Notes under the pieces: model-generated
Database searches by the model: none
What the model was told of the DNA's origin: nothing
Seen by the model: only the letters and a program-made list of their open reading frames with translations
Translations under genes and position numbers: made by a program
Assembly (NCBI GenBank): GCA_017965445.1
Contig: JAGCPZ010000068.1
Location: 1-64,000, forward strand
Source: Fibrobacter sp.
GTDB taxonomy: Bacteria; Fibrobacterota; Fibrobacteria; Fibrobacterales; Fibrobacteraceae
Direction: 5' to 3'
Length of the DNA stretch: 64,000 nucleotides
In this document: positions 28,175 through 37,994 of the stretch, one piece after another
Layout: each line of letters starts with the position of its first letter
How positions within the stretch are numbered: the first letter of the stretch is position 1

Positions 28175-28660
28175 CGCGATACCTACCTGAAAATGAACCT
28201 CGATGAACTTTTGCGGGCCTGCACCCTGAAGGGATATCAAGGCAGCGGCCCCGGCGGTCAGCACAGAAACAAGACCAATACCGGAGTCCATCTATCGTTA
28301 CCACAATATAATTTAGAAATTAAATCGTCAGAAAGCCGGAGCGCGAAAGAGAACAAAATTCACGCACTGCACCGCATGCAAATGGCTCTTGCGCTGAATG
28401 TCCGCGAAACACCCCCCGAAGTCGAGATGAAATTCCCGGGCAGCAACGGGCATATCCAGCCGAGCAACCCGCAGTTTCCGTTGTTCGTCGCGCATGTTTT
28501 TGACATTATGGCGACCAAGAACGGCGACACGAAAGCAGCGGCGGCAGCATTTGGGCTTAGTCCGAGCGCACTCGTGAAAATACTTCGACAGGATAAGGCC
28601 TGCGCTGCGAAGTTGCAAGGCAACCGCATAGAAAACGGCAAAAGCAAGCTGCATCTGTAG
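28169..28660 (+). CDS. release-factor-like protein with GGQ motif
   Basis: 163 residues if started at ATG 28169. A second ATG at 28193 (MNLDELLRAC) avoids overlap with the divergent lipoprotein start and is equally plausible. GSGPGGQHRNKTNTGV is the RF-1 domain whose GGQ reaches the peptidyl-transferase centre. The stop-codon-reading domain is missing, as in ArfB/YaeJ and other single-domain release-factor-like proteins that rescue stalled ribosomes. The C-terminus (AAAAFGLSPSALVKIL) looks like a small helix-turn-helix rather than the usual basic tail. Confidence 0.82.
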   Translation: MHRDTYLKMNLDELLRACTLKGYQGSGPGGQHRNKTNTGVHLSLPQYNLEIKSSESRSAKENKIHALHRMQMALALNVRETPPEVEMKFPGSNGHIQPSNPQFPLFVAHVFDIMATKNGDTKAAAAAFGLSPSALVKILRQDKACAAKLQGNRIENGKSKLHL

Positions 28661-28782
28661 GTTTTAGTTAGCAAGCAAATGCTACGGAAATTCCGTTTAA
28701 ACAATTTTACATAAAAATTTCAGACCAAACATCTTGTTACTGCGTGTTAAGTAAGTAGGACCAACCAAAAACAGGAGGTTAT

Positions 28783-30030
28783 ATGAGTCCTACAACAAAA
28801 AAACACGTCTGCCTCGGCGCAGCCTCAATCATCGCAGCTCTATCCCTTTGGAACTGCTCCAGCGAAACCCAAGCCGAAACGTCCAATCCGACAATCCAAA
28901 TGGGGACAACAGCCAATGTAGCCCTCAACTTGGACTTTTCCGAAACGCCGCTCCTCGATAGCCTCGTACTCGACTGCTACGGCACGGACACGCTCCATCT
29001 CGTACATTCCATCGAGAAGAAGTCGTTCAACCTCGACCTATTCCCCGGTGAAGAATGGATGTTCAACGCCAAGCTCTACGCCAACGGAGCGTTGATGCAA
29101 GAAGGCGAAATCACGACATCGCTCGAAGCGGGTTCGTCTGTTAACCTAAAAATTCCATTGCACGCGCTGGTCGGTTTTGTCTATGTGAAGATTCCCATCG
29201 GCTTTGGCAACCCAGCTGGAATCAAGACGGGCGAAATGAAGCTCACGAGCAGCGGAGAAACGTTCACCTACCCCATGGTGTTCGACTCCGAGAACGTCAC
29301 ATTCACCAGCGACGACCTCAAGCTCGACCGCGAATACCACATCTCCATTTCGATGCAGGACGAAAGCGGCAAGACCATCTTCAGCATGGAAGACGACTTC
29401 ACTCTCGACGAAGACTCGCCCATTCCGAGTTTCCAAATTGAATCGCTCCGGAGCAAGATTGCACTTGCCATCGACATCGCCAAGGATGTGAATTTGCAGG
29501 TTTCGCTCCAGCTCCCGGCGATAAAGCGCGCCCCGGCCGCAAACGATATCGTCATGAGCGAATTCTTCGTGCAGCCCAACACCAAGGATTCCACGCAATT
29601 CACGTTCGTGGAATTCTACAACGGAAGCACCGACACGCTCGTACTGGACAAGTGCACCCTCGGAAAGACCTCGAACGTGAGCGGTTCTGCCGAAATCGAG
29701 ACGCTGGAGTTACCGCCCAACAAGGTTCTTGTCGTGGGCGACCGCGAAGACGCCGAAAGCGCCGGCATATACAAATTCACAGAAAATATGCCGACATTTG
29801 GAAAGACCTACGGTTCCATCGTTTTGCAGTGTAACGGCAACGTTCTCGACTCGCTCTATTACGGCAAGGCAGATTCGCTGCACGTGTCACCGCTTCCCAT
29901 CGGTTCGTCTTCGGCAGCAGTGCGCAAGAGTTCGCAACTGAACATCGGGCTCTGGAACAAACGTAATGAAGCCGATTCCTGGTGCACAGGCTTACCGACA
30001 CCTGGAATCATTTCCGCCTGCGGAAACTAG
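28783..30030 (+). CDS. lipoprotein with C-terminal lamin-tail domain
   Basis: 415 residues; AGGAGG lies 5 bp before the ATG. Lipobox LWNC sets the lipid Cys at 25. Residues 40-230 are beta-rich (Ig-like). Residues about 250-410 are a lamin-tail domain (DIVMSEFFVQPNT...FVEFYNGSTDTLVLD...NKVLVVGDRE). Related in domain to the exported protein at 3984-5324. Probably surface-exposed; a bidirectional terminator follows. Confidence 0.75.
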   Translation: MSPTTKKHVCLGAASIIAALSLWNCSSETQAETSNPTIQMGTTANVALNLDFSETPLLDSLVLDCYGTDTLHLVHSIEKKSFNLDLFPGEEWMFNAKLYANGALMQEGEITTSLEAGSSVNLKIPLHALVGFVYVKIPIGFGNPAGIKTGEMKLTSSGETFTYPMVFDSENVTFTSDDLKLDREYHISISMQDESGKTIFSMEDDFTLDEDSPIPSFQIESLRSKIALAIDIAKDVNLQVSLQLPAIKRAPAANDIVMSEFFVQPNTKDSTQFTFVEFYNGSTDTLVLDKCTLGKTSNVSGSAEIETLELPPNKVLVVGDREDAESAGIYKFTENMPTFGKTYGSIVLQCNGNVLDSLYYGKADSLHVSPLPIGSSSAAVRKSSQLNIGLWNKRNEADSWCTGLPTPGIISACGN

Positions 30031-30128
30031 TCCTCATCGACTCCCGAAAAAATGGTGAATTCATTCACATCGCGCAATGGATTCATCATTTTCTATCTCT
30101 TAAGAAGGACTCTGTTACAGCACTATGT

Positions 30129-30153
30129 AAAAAGCCCGACAGAAGCCGGGCTT
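30129..30153. terminator. bidirectional terminator
   Basis: AAAAGCCCG ACAGAAG CCGGGCTTT between converging genes (lipoprotein on plus, receiver-like gene on minus). Confidence 0.8.
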
Positions 30154-30174
30154 TCATGGAAAAAAATTTTCAAG

Positions 30175-30633
30175 TTATGCGTGAATCTGCGTGCTAGCGC
30201 GTTCGATGTCGAACAGGCGGCGCAGGTTTTCGGCCTTGGCAGGTTCGCGTTCTTCGGGGAGCGTCAAAGGTCCCATGTTGATGGCGACCAGAATCGACCC
30301 CGGATAGTTGTTCACACGCTTGATGAAGTCGCTCACGGAAACGCCTTCGGTATAGAAATCCACGACGAACGTATCCCAGTCGTCTTCTTCGAGCTGCTGC
30401 ATCGCCTCAGCTTCGGTCTTGACGGCCTTGAAGAAAGCGCCAACGAGCAAATCCGAAAGGACTTCGAGGCAGGCCTCACGGCGGGCATCGTCCTCTTCCC
30501 AGATAAGGATGCGGCGGTCACTGTAGTCACGAACTTGCGGAACGAAGTTTTCTTCGGCATTCAATGCGTCAAGCATCGCACCGGTTTCTTCGTCCATCTC
30601 TTCATCATCAAAATTATCGAAATCTTTAGCCAT
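30175..30633 (-). CDS. receiver-like (REC) protein, degenerate
   Basis: 152 residues: acidic N-terminus of about 35 residues, then a REC-like fold: RILIWEEDDARREACLEVL (acidic pocket), FVVDFYTEG (candidate phospho-Asp) and SILVAINMG. The Thr/Ser and the Lys usually found after beta-4 and beta-5 are not clear, so phosphorylation is uncertain. No output domain. Possibly a single-domain adaptor. No kinase gene nearby. Confidence 0.55.
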   Translation of the reverse strand: MAKDFDNFDDEEMDEETGAMLDALNAEENFVPQVRDYSDRRILIWEEDDARREACLEVLSDLLVGAFFKAVKTEAEAMQQLEEDDWDTFVVDFYTEGVSVSDFIKRVNNYPGSILVAINMGPLTLPEEREPAKAENLRRLFDIERASTQIHA

Positions 30634-30653
30634 GGTATAAAATATAGTAAAAC

Positions 30654-30709
30654 ATTAGGGGTTAGGTTTTAGGAGTTTGGTATTAGGAGTGTATTAGACG
30701 AAAGACGAC
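30654..30709. repeat. 7-bp-period array (ATTAGGG/TTTAGGA type)
   Basis: Eight in-phase 7-mers: ATTAGGG, GTTAGGT, TTTAGGA, GTTTGGT, ATTAGGA, GTGTATT, AGACGAA, AGACGAC. Beyond it, 30710-30800 holds CGAGC/GCGAAGC-rich filler and an AAAGCGAATGTACAAAGACGAG segment that also occurs reversed near 42100. Confidence 0.8.
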
Positions 30710-30860
30710 AACCAAACAAGGCGAGCGACGCGACCAACGCAGTTGGGCATGGCCGAGCCGAATGGTTGGTACATGAGCAAAGCGAATGTACAAAGACGAG
30801 AGAGGAAAGAATTTTCATAGAATCAGTGCTTGTCGAGCCCTAAGCTCTTATTCTACACAT

Positions 30861-30909
30861 GGCTCACGGCTCATTGCTCATTGCTCATGGCTCACGGCTC
30901 ATTGCTCAT
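30861..30909. repeat. 7-bp-period array (GGCTCAT type) covering the ruvX stop codon
   Basis: Seven in-phase 7-mers: GGCTCAC, GGCTCAT, TGCTCAT, TGCTCAT, GGCTCAC, GGCTCAT, TGCTCAT. The ruvX stop (30899-30901) and its last two codons lie inside the array. Confidence 0.88.
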
Positions 30910-31309
30910 CGAACCAGCGTTGCAAAATGATTGCGGCGGCGGTGCGGTCGATAATGGCCTTGTTCTTCTGCTTTTTCTTTTTACTCAGGTAAGACGTGAA
31001 TTCCTGCGCCTGAACGCTGGAATACGATTCGTCCTGCGTGTGGATTTTCATCCCCGGGAAGCGGAGTGCCAGATCCTTGATAAAGGCCTCCACCACCACA
31101 TTTTTTCCGTCCTTGCGGCCATCCGGGTGGTACGGCATCCCGACCACGAACTCGTCAATTTTGTTGATGCGCACAAGCTGGTCCAGTCGCTCGAACAGAT
31201 TGGTCGTCTTCTGGTCAATCGTCTCTCTCGAGAAGGCCATTTTAAGTTCGGAATCGCCAAAAGCGACCCCGACCCGATGTTCTCCGTAATCCAAAGCCAA
31301 GTAATTCAC
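30899..31309 (-). CDS. ruvX: Holliday junction resolvase-like protein RuvX/YqgF
   Basis: About 136 residues from GTG 31309, which gives the family N-terminus (M)NYLALDYGEHRVGVAFGD. A GTG at 31354 would overlap the divergent typA promoter. DYG, the VVGMPYHPDG segment and DRTAAAIIL near the end match the RNase H-like fold of YqgF, needed for 16S rRNA maturation and proposed as a resolvase. The C-terminus is set by a 7-bp-period array. Confidence 0.9.
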   Translation of the reverse strand: MNYLALDYGEHRVGVAFGDSELKMAFSRETIDQKTTNLFERLDQLVRINKIDEFVVGMPYHPDGRKDGKNVVVEAFIKDLALRFPGMKIHTQDESYSSVQAQEFTSYLSKKKKQKNKAIIDRTAAAIILQRWFDEQ

Positions 31310-31340
31310 ATCACTAAATATAGAATACGAGGCATAAATA

Positions 31341-31371
31341 TTGCATTTTTCCACTCATTTTTCTATCTTTG
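31341..31371 (+). promoter_or_regulatory. typA: FCB-type promoter candidate of typA
   Basis: TTG at 31341 and TATCTTTG at 31364-31371 are 20 bp apart, fitting the Bacteroidetes -33/-7 pattern (TTG, N19-21, TAnnTTTG). The ATG is 34 bp downstream. Confidence 0.55.
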
Positions 31372-31405
31372 CGCCCGAAAATTAAACGCCAACGGTGGAT
31401 AAAAT

Positions 31406-33238
31406 ATGGATCAATCAAAAATCAGAAACGTCGCCATCATCGCCCACGTTGACCACGGTAAAACAACCCTGGTGAACCAGCTTCTCAAACAGTGCGGAAC
31501 ATTCCACGAAGGTGAAGAAATTGTGGACCGCGTGATGGACTCCGACAACCTCGAACGCGAACGCGGCATTACCATCCTCTCCAAGAACACGAGCGTGATG
31601 TACAAAGGATACCGCGTGAACATCGTCGATACCCCGGGGCACGCCGACTTCGGTGGCCAGGTGGAACGCGTTTTGGGAACTGTCGATGGCGTTCTTCTGG
31701 TTGTTGACGCATTCGAAGGTCCGATGGCCCAGACCCGCTTCGTGACGAAGAAGGCTTTGGAACTCGGCCTTACCCCGATTGTCGTCGTGAACAAAATCGA
31801 CCGCGACGGTTGCAACCCGCTCCTCGCACTCGACAAAGTCTTTGACTTGTTCTGCGAACTCGACGCATCCGAAGAACAGCTCGATTTCGACAGGGTTTTC
31901 GGCAGTGGCCGTAAGGGCATTTGCCGCGCCGAACTGGAAGACCCGGATGGCGACTTCAGCATCTTGATGGACAAGATTATCGAACGCATCCCGGCTCCGA
32001 AGGGCGACCCGAACGGCGAACCGCTCCTCCAGATTGCCTCCCTCGAATACTCCAGCTTCCTTGGCCGTTTGGCCGTGGGCCGCGTGCAGCAGGGCGTGTT
32101 CAAGCCGAACCAGACTTACGCTCAGGCATTCCCCGACGGAACCGTCAAGAACATCCGTCCGCAGAAACTCCTCCGCTACGAAGGCCTTACCCCGAAGCCG
32201 GTTGACGAAGCCGGTCCGGGCGAAATCATCCTCATCGCCGGTCTTGACTACTTCGATATTGGCGATACCATCAGCGCAACGAGCAATCCAGTTCACTTGC
32301 CGCGTATCCACATTGACCCGCCGACAATCTCCATGATCTTCACCGTAAACACGTCCCCCTTGGCAGGCAAGTACGGTGGAAAGTTCATGACGGGTAACCA
32401 GCTCCAGGAACGCTTGGAACGCGCCCACATGGCTGACCCCGCCCTCCTCGTCGAAAAGGTCGATGGAGCATCGACGTTCAAGGTCTCTGGCCGTGGCATT
32501 TTGCACCTCACGATTCTCGTCGAAAACATGCGCCGTGAGCTTTACGAATTCACCATCGGGAGTCCGCAGGTCATTTTCCAAAAAGACGAAAATGGCAAGC
32601 TCTTGGAACCGGTCGAAGACTTCAAGGTCGAAGTCCCGAACGAATTCAGCGGTGCTTGCATCCAGGAAATCCAGTTGCGCAAGGGCGAAATGGTCAACAT
32701 GACGACCGATGAAAACGACCGCGTGTCTCTCGAATTCATCGTTCCCTCCCGTGGCCTTATCGGTATCCGTCCGAAACTTCTCTCGCTTTCCAAGGGTTAC
32801 GCCGTGACGCAGTCCTTCTTCAAGGAATACCAGCCGTACAAAGGCGAAATCCCGGCTCGTATCAACGGTGTGCTCATCGCAAAAGAACCGGGCGAAGCCG
32901 CAAGCTACGCGCTTTCTAACCTGGAAGACCGTGGCTACCTCATCATTGGTCCGGGTGCCGAAGTTTATCCGGGCATGATTGTGGGCGAACACAACCGCGA
33001 CGTCGATATCACTGTGAACGTCACGAAGGGCAAGCACCTTACCAACATGCGTTCCAAATCTGCTGACGACATGATTCAGCTCACGCCGTACCGTCGCATG
33101 ACTCTGGAAGAATGCGTCACCTTCATTAACGAAGACGAATGCATCGAAGTCACTCCGGAAGTGCTGCGCCTCCGCAAGAACGAGCTCGACCCAATCCGCC
33201 GCAAGCAGCTCTCCAAGCGCCCGGCGGAAGAAGAGTAG
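31406..33238 (+). CDS. typA: ribosome-associated GTPase TypA/BipA
   Basis: 610 residues, full length. G1 AHVDHGKT, switch ERERGITI, G3 [10 protein letters not shown] and G4 NKIDR are intact. The C-terminal BipA-specific part has SRGLIGIR and [15 protein letters not shown]. It acts in 50S subunit assembly and stress adaptation. Strongly biased codon use. Divergent from ruvX. Confidence 0.97.
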   Translation: MDQSKIRNVAIIAHVDHGKTTLVNQLLKQCGTFHEGEEIVDRVMDSDNLERERGITILSKNTSVMYKGYRVNIVDTPGHADFGGQVERVLGTVDGVLLVVDAFEGPMAQTRFVTKKALELGLTPIVVVNKIDRDGCNPLLALDKVFDLFCELDASEEQLDFDRVFGSGRKGICRAELEDPDGDFSILMDKIIERIPAPKGDPNGEPLLQIASLEYSSFLGRLAVGRVQQGVFKPNQTYAQAFPDGTVKNIRPQKLLRYEGLTPKPVDEAGPGEIILIAGLDYFDIGDTISATSNPVHLPRIHIDPPTISMIFTVNTSPLAGKYGGKFMTGNQLQERLERAHMADPALLVEKVDGASTFKVSGRGILHLTILVENMRRELYEFTIGSPQVIFQKDENGKLLEPVEDFKVEVPNEFSGACIQEIQLRKGEMVNMTTDENDRVSLEFIVPSRGLIGIRPKLLSLSKGYAVTQSFFKEYQPYKGEIPARINGVLIAKEPGEAASYALSNLEDRGYLIIGPGAEVYPGMIVGEHNRDVDITVNVTKGKHLTNMRSKSADDMIQLTPYRRMTLEECVTFINEDECIEVTPEVLRLRKNELDPIRRKQLSKRPAEEE

Positions 33239-33355
33239 CCCGCAAGGCGAGCGTCGCAGGAAAAATGCTCGCATTTTTCCTATGACCGAGCCGAAGGGCA
33301 GACGCTGAAGCGAAGCGAAAGCGTCAGTAGCCAGTAAGGCAGTTGGCGTTTTAGT
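33239..33355. repeat. mixed palindromes and short 7-bp repeats after typA
   Basis: Contains GGAAAAATGCTCGCATTTTTCC (a perfect inverted repeat around GCTC), GACGCT...AGCGTC, and three 7-mers (CAGTAGC, CAGTAAG, GCAGTTG). No gene seen. Confidence 0.55.
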
Positions 33356-33356
33356 C

Positions 33357-33386
33357 AAAAGGCTCCTCAGGGAGCCTTCTTTATTT
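33357..33386. terminator. typA: terminator of typA, possibly bidirectional
   Basis: AAAAGGCTCC CTCA GGGAGCCTTCTTTATTTT (one mismatch). The A-run on the left could also serve the converging thiD gene. Confidence 0.82.
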
Positions 33387-33481
33387 TATACAGAATTTTC
33401 GTAATTTTGGCCAAATTGTTGGCACGAGCCATACCTGATTCAAAAAATCCCGACCTTTTGCGATTGGGAGCTTTTTTCAGC

Positions 33482-34234
33482 TTAAAAATCTTTTGCGAGG
33501 CGCCCTTCCCCGCTTTTCAGGAGTTCGTTGAGGTATTCCTTCGCAATCTGGCACGATTCCGGGAGCGAACGCCCAAGAGCCAAGTTCGCGAGAATAGCAG
33601 ACGAAAGGTGGCAACCCGTTCCATGCTTTCCGTGACCAGGCAAGCGCGGGCTTGAAAATTTATACTGGTTTCCTTCCTTATCCCAAAGAATATCGACAGA
33701 TTCTTTACCTCTGGAATGCCCTCCTTTCAAGAGGAGCGCAAAATCCTTCCCGAGTTCAATCGTCCCACGGGATGCCGCAAGTCCAAGCCCCAAAAAACTA
33801 AATTCATCATGGTTCGGCGTCACCAAGTCAATCTGTTTCATCACGGGCATGAACTTGCTCTGCTCCGCGGCACGCAAAAAATGGAACCCCGCCGAAGCAC
33901 TTGCAATCGGGTCCCAGATAAGAAAGGCATCCGGAGATTTTTCTCGCACAAATTCGACAATCCGCTTGAGGACTTTCGCTTTTTCCACAAGCCCTATTTT
34001 CACGTACTTGAACGTGCGTTTTTTGAACAAAGTTTCAAGTTGAGCTTCGATGCGTTCCCAGATGACCCAACCGGGAGCCACGAATTCGTCCTCGTTCTGC
34101 TGCGTGAGCGCAGTGCATGCAGATTCGCAATAGACGCCAAAATGCGCCATTGTCTTGACATCGGCCAAGATGCCCGCCCCGGCAGAGCCGTCAAAACCGG
34201 CAATCGTCAATGCAAAAATCATTTTCTCGGACAT
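33482..34234 (-). CDS. thiD: hydroxymethylpyrimidine/phosphomethylpyrimidine kinase
   Basis: 250 residues. Opens ALTIAGFDGSAGAGILADVKT, the ThiD substrate-binding signature (Asp replaces the usual Ser in GSDSSGGAG). Later LVTPNHDEF, LLLKGGHSRG and the anion-hole motif GHGKHGTGCHLSSA. It phosphorylates HMP and HMP-P in thiamine synthesis. It is 21 bp after the MgtC-like gene, with no TPP riboswitch between them, and no other thi gene is present. Confidence 0.9.
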   Translation of the reverse strand: MSEKMIFALTIAGFDGSAGAGILADVKTMAHFGVYCESACTALTQQNEDEFVAPGWVIWERIEAQLETLFKKRTFKYVKIGLVEKAKVLKRIVEFVREKSPDAFLIWDPIASASAGFHFLRAAEQSKFMPVMKQIDLVTPNHDEFSFLGLGLAASRGTIELGKDFALLLKGGHSRGKESVDILWDKEGNQYKFSSPRLPGHGKHGTGCHLSSAILANLALGRSLPESCQIAKEYLNELLKSGEGRLAKDF

Positions 34235-34255
34235 AAGACACCCAATGATAACAAA

Positions 34256-35539
34256 TCATGACATGCTATAAATTCCAATCATCACAATAGTCACACTACA
34301 AATGAGCACCACCGCCGGAATTATCGGTCGCCGCATCGATTTCGCCCCGAGGAAATACACGATCCCGCCCTTCGTCACCGTATTCGCAAGGCTAGCGAAC
34401 AGAAGTGCCAAAATCAAATTTTGATTTTCGAGAGTCGCCTTGCGACACATGTCGATGAGCGAAAACGCCACAGCATCCATCTCCGCGGCACCGCCCAAAA
34501 AGCTACATGCAATAAGCGCCCCGGAACCGAAATACACACGCGCCGCATTCGCCAAGAACATCACAATGGTGAAAACCAAACCAAACTTGACCGCAGGCAA
34601 AAGTTTGAACGGGTTGTTGAAATCGGTCGTTTTCTGAACATGGTTGTTGGACTCGCGAACTTTGAGATAGGCGGCATAGCCAAGCCCAGGAATCACGGGT
34701 ACCAAGAGAGGCGCCAACAACGGAAGCGCAAGCGAAGGCACTAGGAACACGCAAATCAGGTACAAACGAGCGTACATCACAGCCCAGCTGAGCACGATGC
34801 CCACCGTAAAATCCGAGGCATACTCTTCGTTTTCGCAACTGCGGCCAGCCAAATTGAGCGTGAGCGCGGTACTGCTCGCAAGCCCTCCCAAAAGTCCCGT
34901 AAGCCAAATGCCCTTGCCCGGCCCGACAAGTTTGATGAGCACATAGCCCACAAAGCCTATGCCGCTGATGAACACCACGAAAAGCCAAATCGTATGCGGA
35001 TTCAGAACCTCCAGCCCCGCAGGCCCGAAAGCCCTGTTCGGCAGGAACGGCAAAATCATAAGGGAAATCACCGCAAACTTGACTGTCGCTATGATATCTT
35101 CTGTCGAAATCTTTTTGGCAAAGTCATGCAACTGCCGCTTGACCGCCAAGAGCCACAAAAGCACAATCATGAGGATGCACGCTTCCAGGAGCCGGTTGAA
35201 CCAGCAAAGCGCACCCAAGAAATAAATCATGATGAGCGCGGCACTCGTCGTGACGCCCGCAGGCCCGCCATTTCCGCGATTCGAAAGACCGTACGCAATA
35301 TGGCTTGCCACAAGCAAAAGCCCGACAATGACAAGACCTATAACAAAGGGAACAATGGAACCCATCAAGTCGCCCAGATAGCAAGACAAGGCGCCACAAA
35401 GACTCACAATCGAAAACGAGCACAGCCCGGCCGGATGCCTGGAATTGTTCTGCGAATATGAATTTTCACGCTGCATACCGATAATGAAGCCGATACCCAG
35501 CGCCGCCGCAAGCTTATAGAAGATGTTAAATTCTATCAT
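34256..35539 (-). CDS. MgtC/SapB family protein with DUF4010 domain
   Basis: 427 residues with about 12 membrane segments. The N-terminal part LAAALGIGFIIGMQRE is the MgtC/SapB signature (G-x-x-IGxxRE). The C-terminal half from about residue 180 (GIGFVGYVLIKLVG...GLLGGLASSTALTLNLAGRS) is DUF4010. An inner-membrane protein of unclear transport or regulatory role; some relatives act in Mg2+ homeostasis. Upstream of thiD on the same strand. Confidence 0.85.
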   Translation of the reverse strand: MIEFNIFYKLAAALGIGFIIGMQRENSYSQNNSRHPAGLCSFSIVSLCGALSCYLGDLMGSIVPFVIGLVIVGLLLVASHIAYGLSNRGNGGPAGVTTSAALIMIYFLGALCWFNRLLEACILMIVLLWLLAVKRQLHDFAKKISTEDIIATVKFAVISLMILPFLPNRAFGPAGLEVLNPHTIWLFVVFISGIGFVGYVLIKLVGPGKGIWLTGLLGGLASSTALTLNLAGRSCENEEYASDFTVGIVLSWAVMYARLYLICVFLVPSLALPLLAPLLVPVIPGLGYAAYLKVRESNNHVQKTTDFNNPFKLLPAVKFGLVFTIVMFLANAARVYFGSGALIACSFLGGAAEMDAVAFSLIDMCRKATLENQNLILALLFASLANTVTKGGIVYFLGAKSMRRPIIPAVVLICSVTIVMIGIYSMS

Positions 35540-35590
35540 AATTCAAAATCTATACAAAAAAACGGTCATGAGTTATTAGTTTTTAAAATT

Positions 35591-35685
35591 GTCATTCTCG
35601 ACTGAGCACCGCGAAGGAGGGAATCCAGTTATTTCTAGTGAATTATTTCTCTGGATCCTTCGTCACTACGTTCCTCAGGATGACG
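35591..35685. repeat. inverted pair of GGATCCTTC/TCATTCTC elements
   Basis: GTCATTCTCG...GAATCCAG (35591-35628) and CTGGATCCTTC...CAGGATGACG (35651-35685) are the same dispersed element in opposite orientation, giving a large imperfect palindrome. Three weak 7-mers (AGTTATT, AGTTTTT, AAAATTG) precede it. The rest of 35540-35770 shows nothing else. Confidence 0.7.
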
Positions 35686-35770
35686 AGATGACAGGTCTAG
35701 GATGACAGTGGCTGCGTCATGGCGGACTAAGGTCACTGAGCCTGCCGAAGTGCCGCCATCTGTAACAACA

Positions 35771-37465
35771 CTATGCCGGTTTCTGCTGCTTACTGGCGAG
35801 TTTCATGGCGTACATGTTCGCATCGGCCATGCGATAAACGTCCATGGCGGTCACGGCATCACCCCGACGGCGCACAGAATAACCGTATGCGACATTCAGC
35901 GTCATCGGAAGCTTGACCTCTTTTTCCAAAAGGACCATCGTTTTCAGGGCCGTACTGAGGTCCGAGAGATGCTCGGCGCGGACAATCGCCACAAATTCGT
36001 CGCCCCCCATGCGGATGGTCGTCCCAATTCCGTTGAACGCCGTCTTGAAAACGTCGGCGAAGGTGCACAGGAGCTTGTCGCCCATAGTATGCCCAAAGTG
36101 GTCGTTCACCATCTTGAGCCCGTTCACATCGATGCTCACGATGGCATAGTCGCTGTCATCCCGGTCAAGAACTTCGAAAATATGTTCGCACTTTGCACGG
36201 TTGTAAATACCGGTCAAAGCATCTCTGAAGGCTATCTGGCGAAGGACTTCCTTTTCGGTCTTGTCCATCAATTCTTCGTACATATAGACAAGGTAGCCCA
36301 CCATCAAGAGCAAGATGAAAAGAAGCGTCCCGACAGGCAAACATGTGGATTCCATAAACGGTTTGTCCAACCCAAAGATGTTCTGGATGTTGTAACGGAA
36401 CAAGTCCGCAATGGCAAAGAGGACAAAGACAACCGTCCCAGACGCCAAAATCTTTTCTTGCAACCCGGCACCACGGTCATAAAGCACGCGGAAAACAACC
36501 ATGAACACAAACGAAACAAAGATATAGCAGTGGTAGGTCAGCAGGAATGTCGGATAATGGGCAACATCAGTCACATGCAAAATGGTCGTCACCACAAAGA
36601 ACAAGGCACCAAAGGCCACAAGGCCTTTCAGCACATTCATCTTCCAGGTCGCAATCTTGCCAGAGCGCATATTGACGATAAGGAGCCCGAACGGAATCGC
36701 CGCAAGATAGAGCGAAATGTACTCCAGCGTCGTATCCAAGGCGTAGTTTATGGAGAATATCTGGATACCCTTTGCATAATTGATCGTCCAAAGCCCCATC
36801 AAAGTCGCAAAAAGGCCTATCAAGCTAAGACGGTAATACGCCCTGTCGAAACCGACTGCACAGCAACCCGTAATAAAAGCTATCATCCCAAAGAACATCA
36901 AAAAGATGCCTATCGTGATCGATGCGGAATTGTTCGCATAATAGTCCGTCATGCTGCTGGAACGCAACAGTTCTATAGACGTCAGAGATTTTGCGGCCGC
37001 TTTTTCCGTTACGACAGTCACCACGCGAATCGTATGGTTGTTCAACTGCTCCGGCATATTCACGAGATGTATTCCGCTGCCGACAAGCTTTCCCTCCTTG
37101 AAACGGCCAAAACCGTAGCGATAATAGCAGATGCTATCTACGTAAACGGCGACAGCGACATGATAGGCATGGAAACGGAGCGTCGTAGGCAACGGAATCG
37201 ATTCGGCATCCTTCATGTTCCGTTCGTAAATGATGGTATCGCCCGGTTGAACATTCGAAGGAACCCGGAATTCCGATATGCGGTCTATTGCAGGGAGGTG
37301 GACATCCGAGAAAGAAACGGACCACCCATCGCTGAGCCTTATCACAAGGTCAATCGTGTCATGCCGGCACATCCCGTTAAAGCTGACTACTAATAACGTG
37401 ACGATGACAGCGGCAAGAGTCGCGATGAGAACTTTAAGAAGTTTCTTTCCCTTTTTCAAAAGCAT
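35771..37465 (-). CDS. diguanylate cyclase with 7TM sensor region
   Basis: 564 residues. One N-terminal membrane segment, an extracytoplasmic beta-rich domain (about 40-180, 7TMR-DISM-like), then seven predicted membrane helices (about 190-395). A C-terminal GGDEF domain follows (DALTGIYNRAKCE...IRMGGDEFVA). The catalytic GGDEF loop is intact; the inhibitory RxxD site five residues upstream is absent. It makes cyclic di-GMP in response to an unknown periplasmic signal. Confidence 0.92.
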   Translation of the reverse strand: MLLKKGKKLLKVLIATLAAVIVTLLVVSFNGMCRHDTIDLVIRLSDGWSVSFSDVHLPAIDRISEFRVPSNVQPGDTIIYERNMKDAESIPLPTTLRFHAYHVAVAVYVDSICYYRYGFGRFKEGKLVGSGIHLVNMPEQLNNHTIRVVTVVTEKAAAKSLTSIELLRSSSMTDYYANNSASITIGIFLMFFGMIAFITGCCAVGFDRAYYRLSLIGLFATLMGLWTINYAKGIQIFSINYALDTTLEYISLYLAAIPFGLLIVNMRSGKIATWKMNVLKGLVAFGALFFVVTTILHVTDVAHYPTFLLTYHCYIFVSFVFMVVFRVLYDRGAGLQEKILASGTVVFVLFAIADLFRYNIQNIFGLDKPFMESTCLPVGTLLFILLLMVGYLVYMYEELMDKTEKEVLRQIAFRDALTGIYNRAKCEHIFEVLDRDDSDYAIVSIDVNGLKMVNDHFGHTMGDKLLCTFADVFKTAFNGIGTTIRMGGDEFVAIVRAEHLSDLSTALKTMVLLEKEVKLPMTLNVAYGYSVRRRGDAVTAMDVYRMADANMYAMKLASKQQKPA

Positions 37466-37508
37466 CTATCATATAATAAGTAATTCTAGGCAGAATAGAA
37501 ACTTATTT

Positions 37509-37994
37509 TTATCGTACCCAAACCTCAAAAGCCGTCGGAAAATCGTTTTTTTCGTCAGACGGGTACGATTCTTCACTTATTTTTTGGAACCCAGCCCCCC
37601 ATTCGGGGAAATAAACGTCCCCGTCCACATGCGCCAAGACCTTTGTCAGGTAAAGTTTATTGACAAGCGGCATGGCTTCGCGATAGACGGCGGCACCGCC
37701 AATAATGAAGCATTCGGTCTCGCCTGCGGCACGGGCAGCCTCGATAGCCTCCCCAAGGGAGGAGCAGACAACGCAACCGGGGGCCTGGAAATCCTTGTTA
37801 CGGGTCAGCACGTAGTTTACGCGGTTCGGGAGCGGGCGTCCGATGTCCTCGTAATTCTTGCGGCCAAGGATGATGGCATGCCCCGTCGTGATGGCCTTGA
37901 AGCGCTTGAGGTCCTGCGAAAGGTGCCACGGCAAGTGCCCGTCGCGCCCGATGACATTGTTTTCAGAAACAGCTACAATTGCGGAAATAAGCAT
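37509..37994 (-). CDS. folA: dihydrofolate reductase
   Basis: 161 residues. AIVAVSENNVIGRDGHLPWHLSQDLKRFK is cut here as two known blocks: IGRDGHLPW (Trp in Met20 loop) and DLKRFK. Then ILGRKNYE and FIIGGAAVY. It reduces dihydrofolate with NADPH. The usual GRKTFES is GRKNYED here, a mild variant. No thyA in the window; downstream of rlmH on the same strand. Confidence 0.95.
   Translation of the reverse strand: MLISAIVAVSENNVIGRDGHLPWHLSQDLKRFKAITTGHAIILGRKNYEDIGRPLPNRVNYVLTRNKDFQAPGCVVCSSLGEAIEAARAAGETECFIIGGAAVYREAMPLVNKLYLTKVLAHVDGDVYFPEWGAGFQKISEESYPSDEKNDFPTAFEVWVR

Noticed and set aside
31415-33358. 647-residue frame opposite typA
   Set aside because: Antisense shadow of the conserved GTPase, with no recognisable domain.
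33482-34260. TPP riboswitch before thiD
   Set aside because: Only 21 bp separate thiD from the upstream gene and no conserved THI-box sequence was seen.
35702-37393. 563-residue frame opposite the diguanylate cyclase
   Set aside because: His/Arg-rich antisense frame. The GGDEF motif on the minus strand is decisive.
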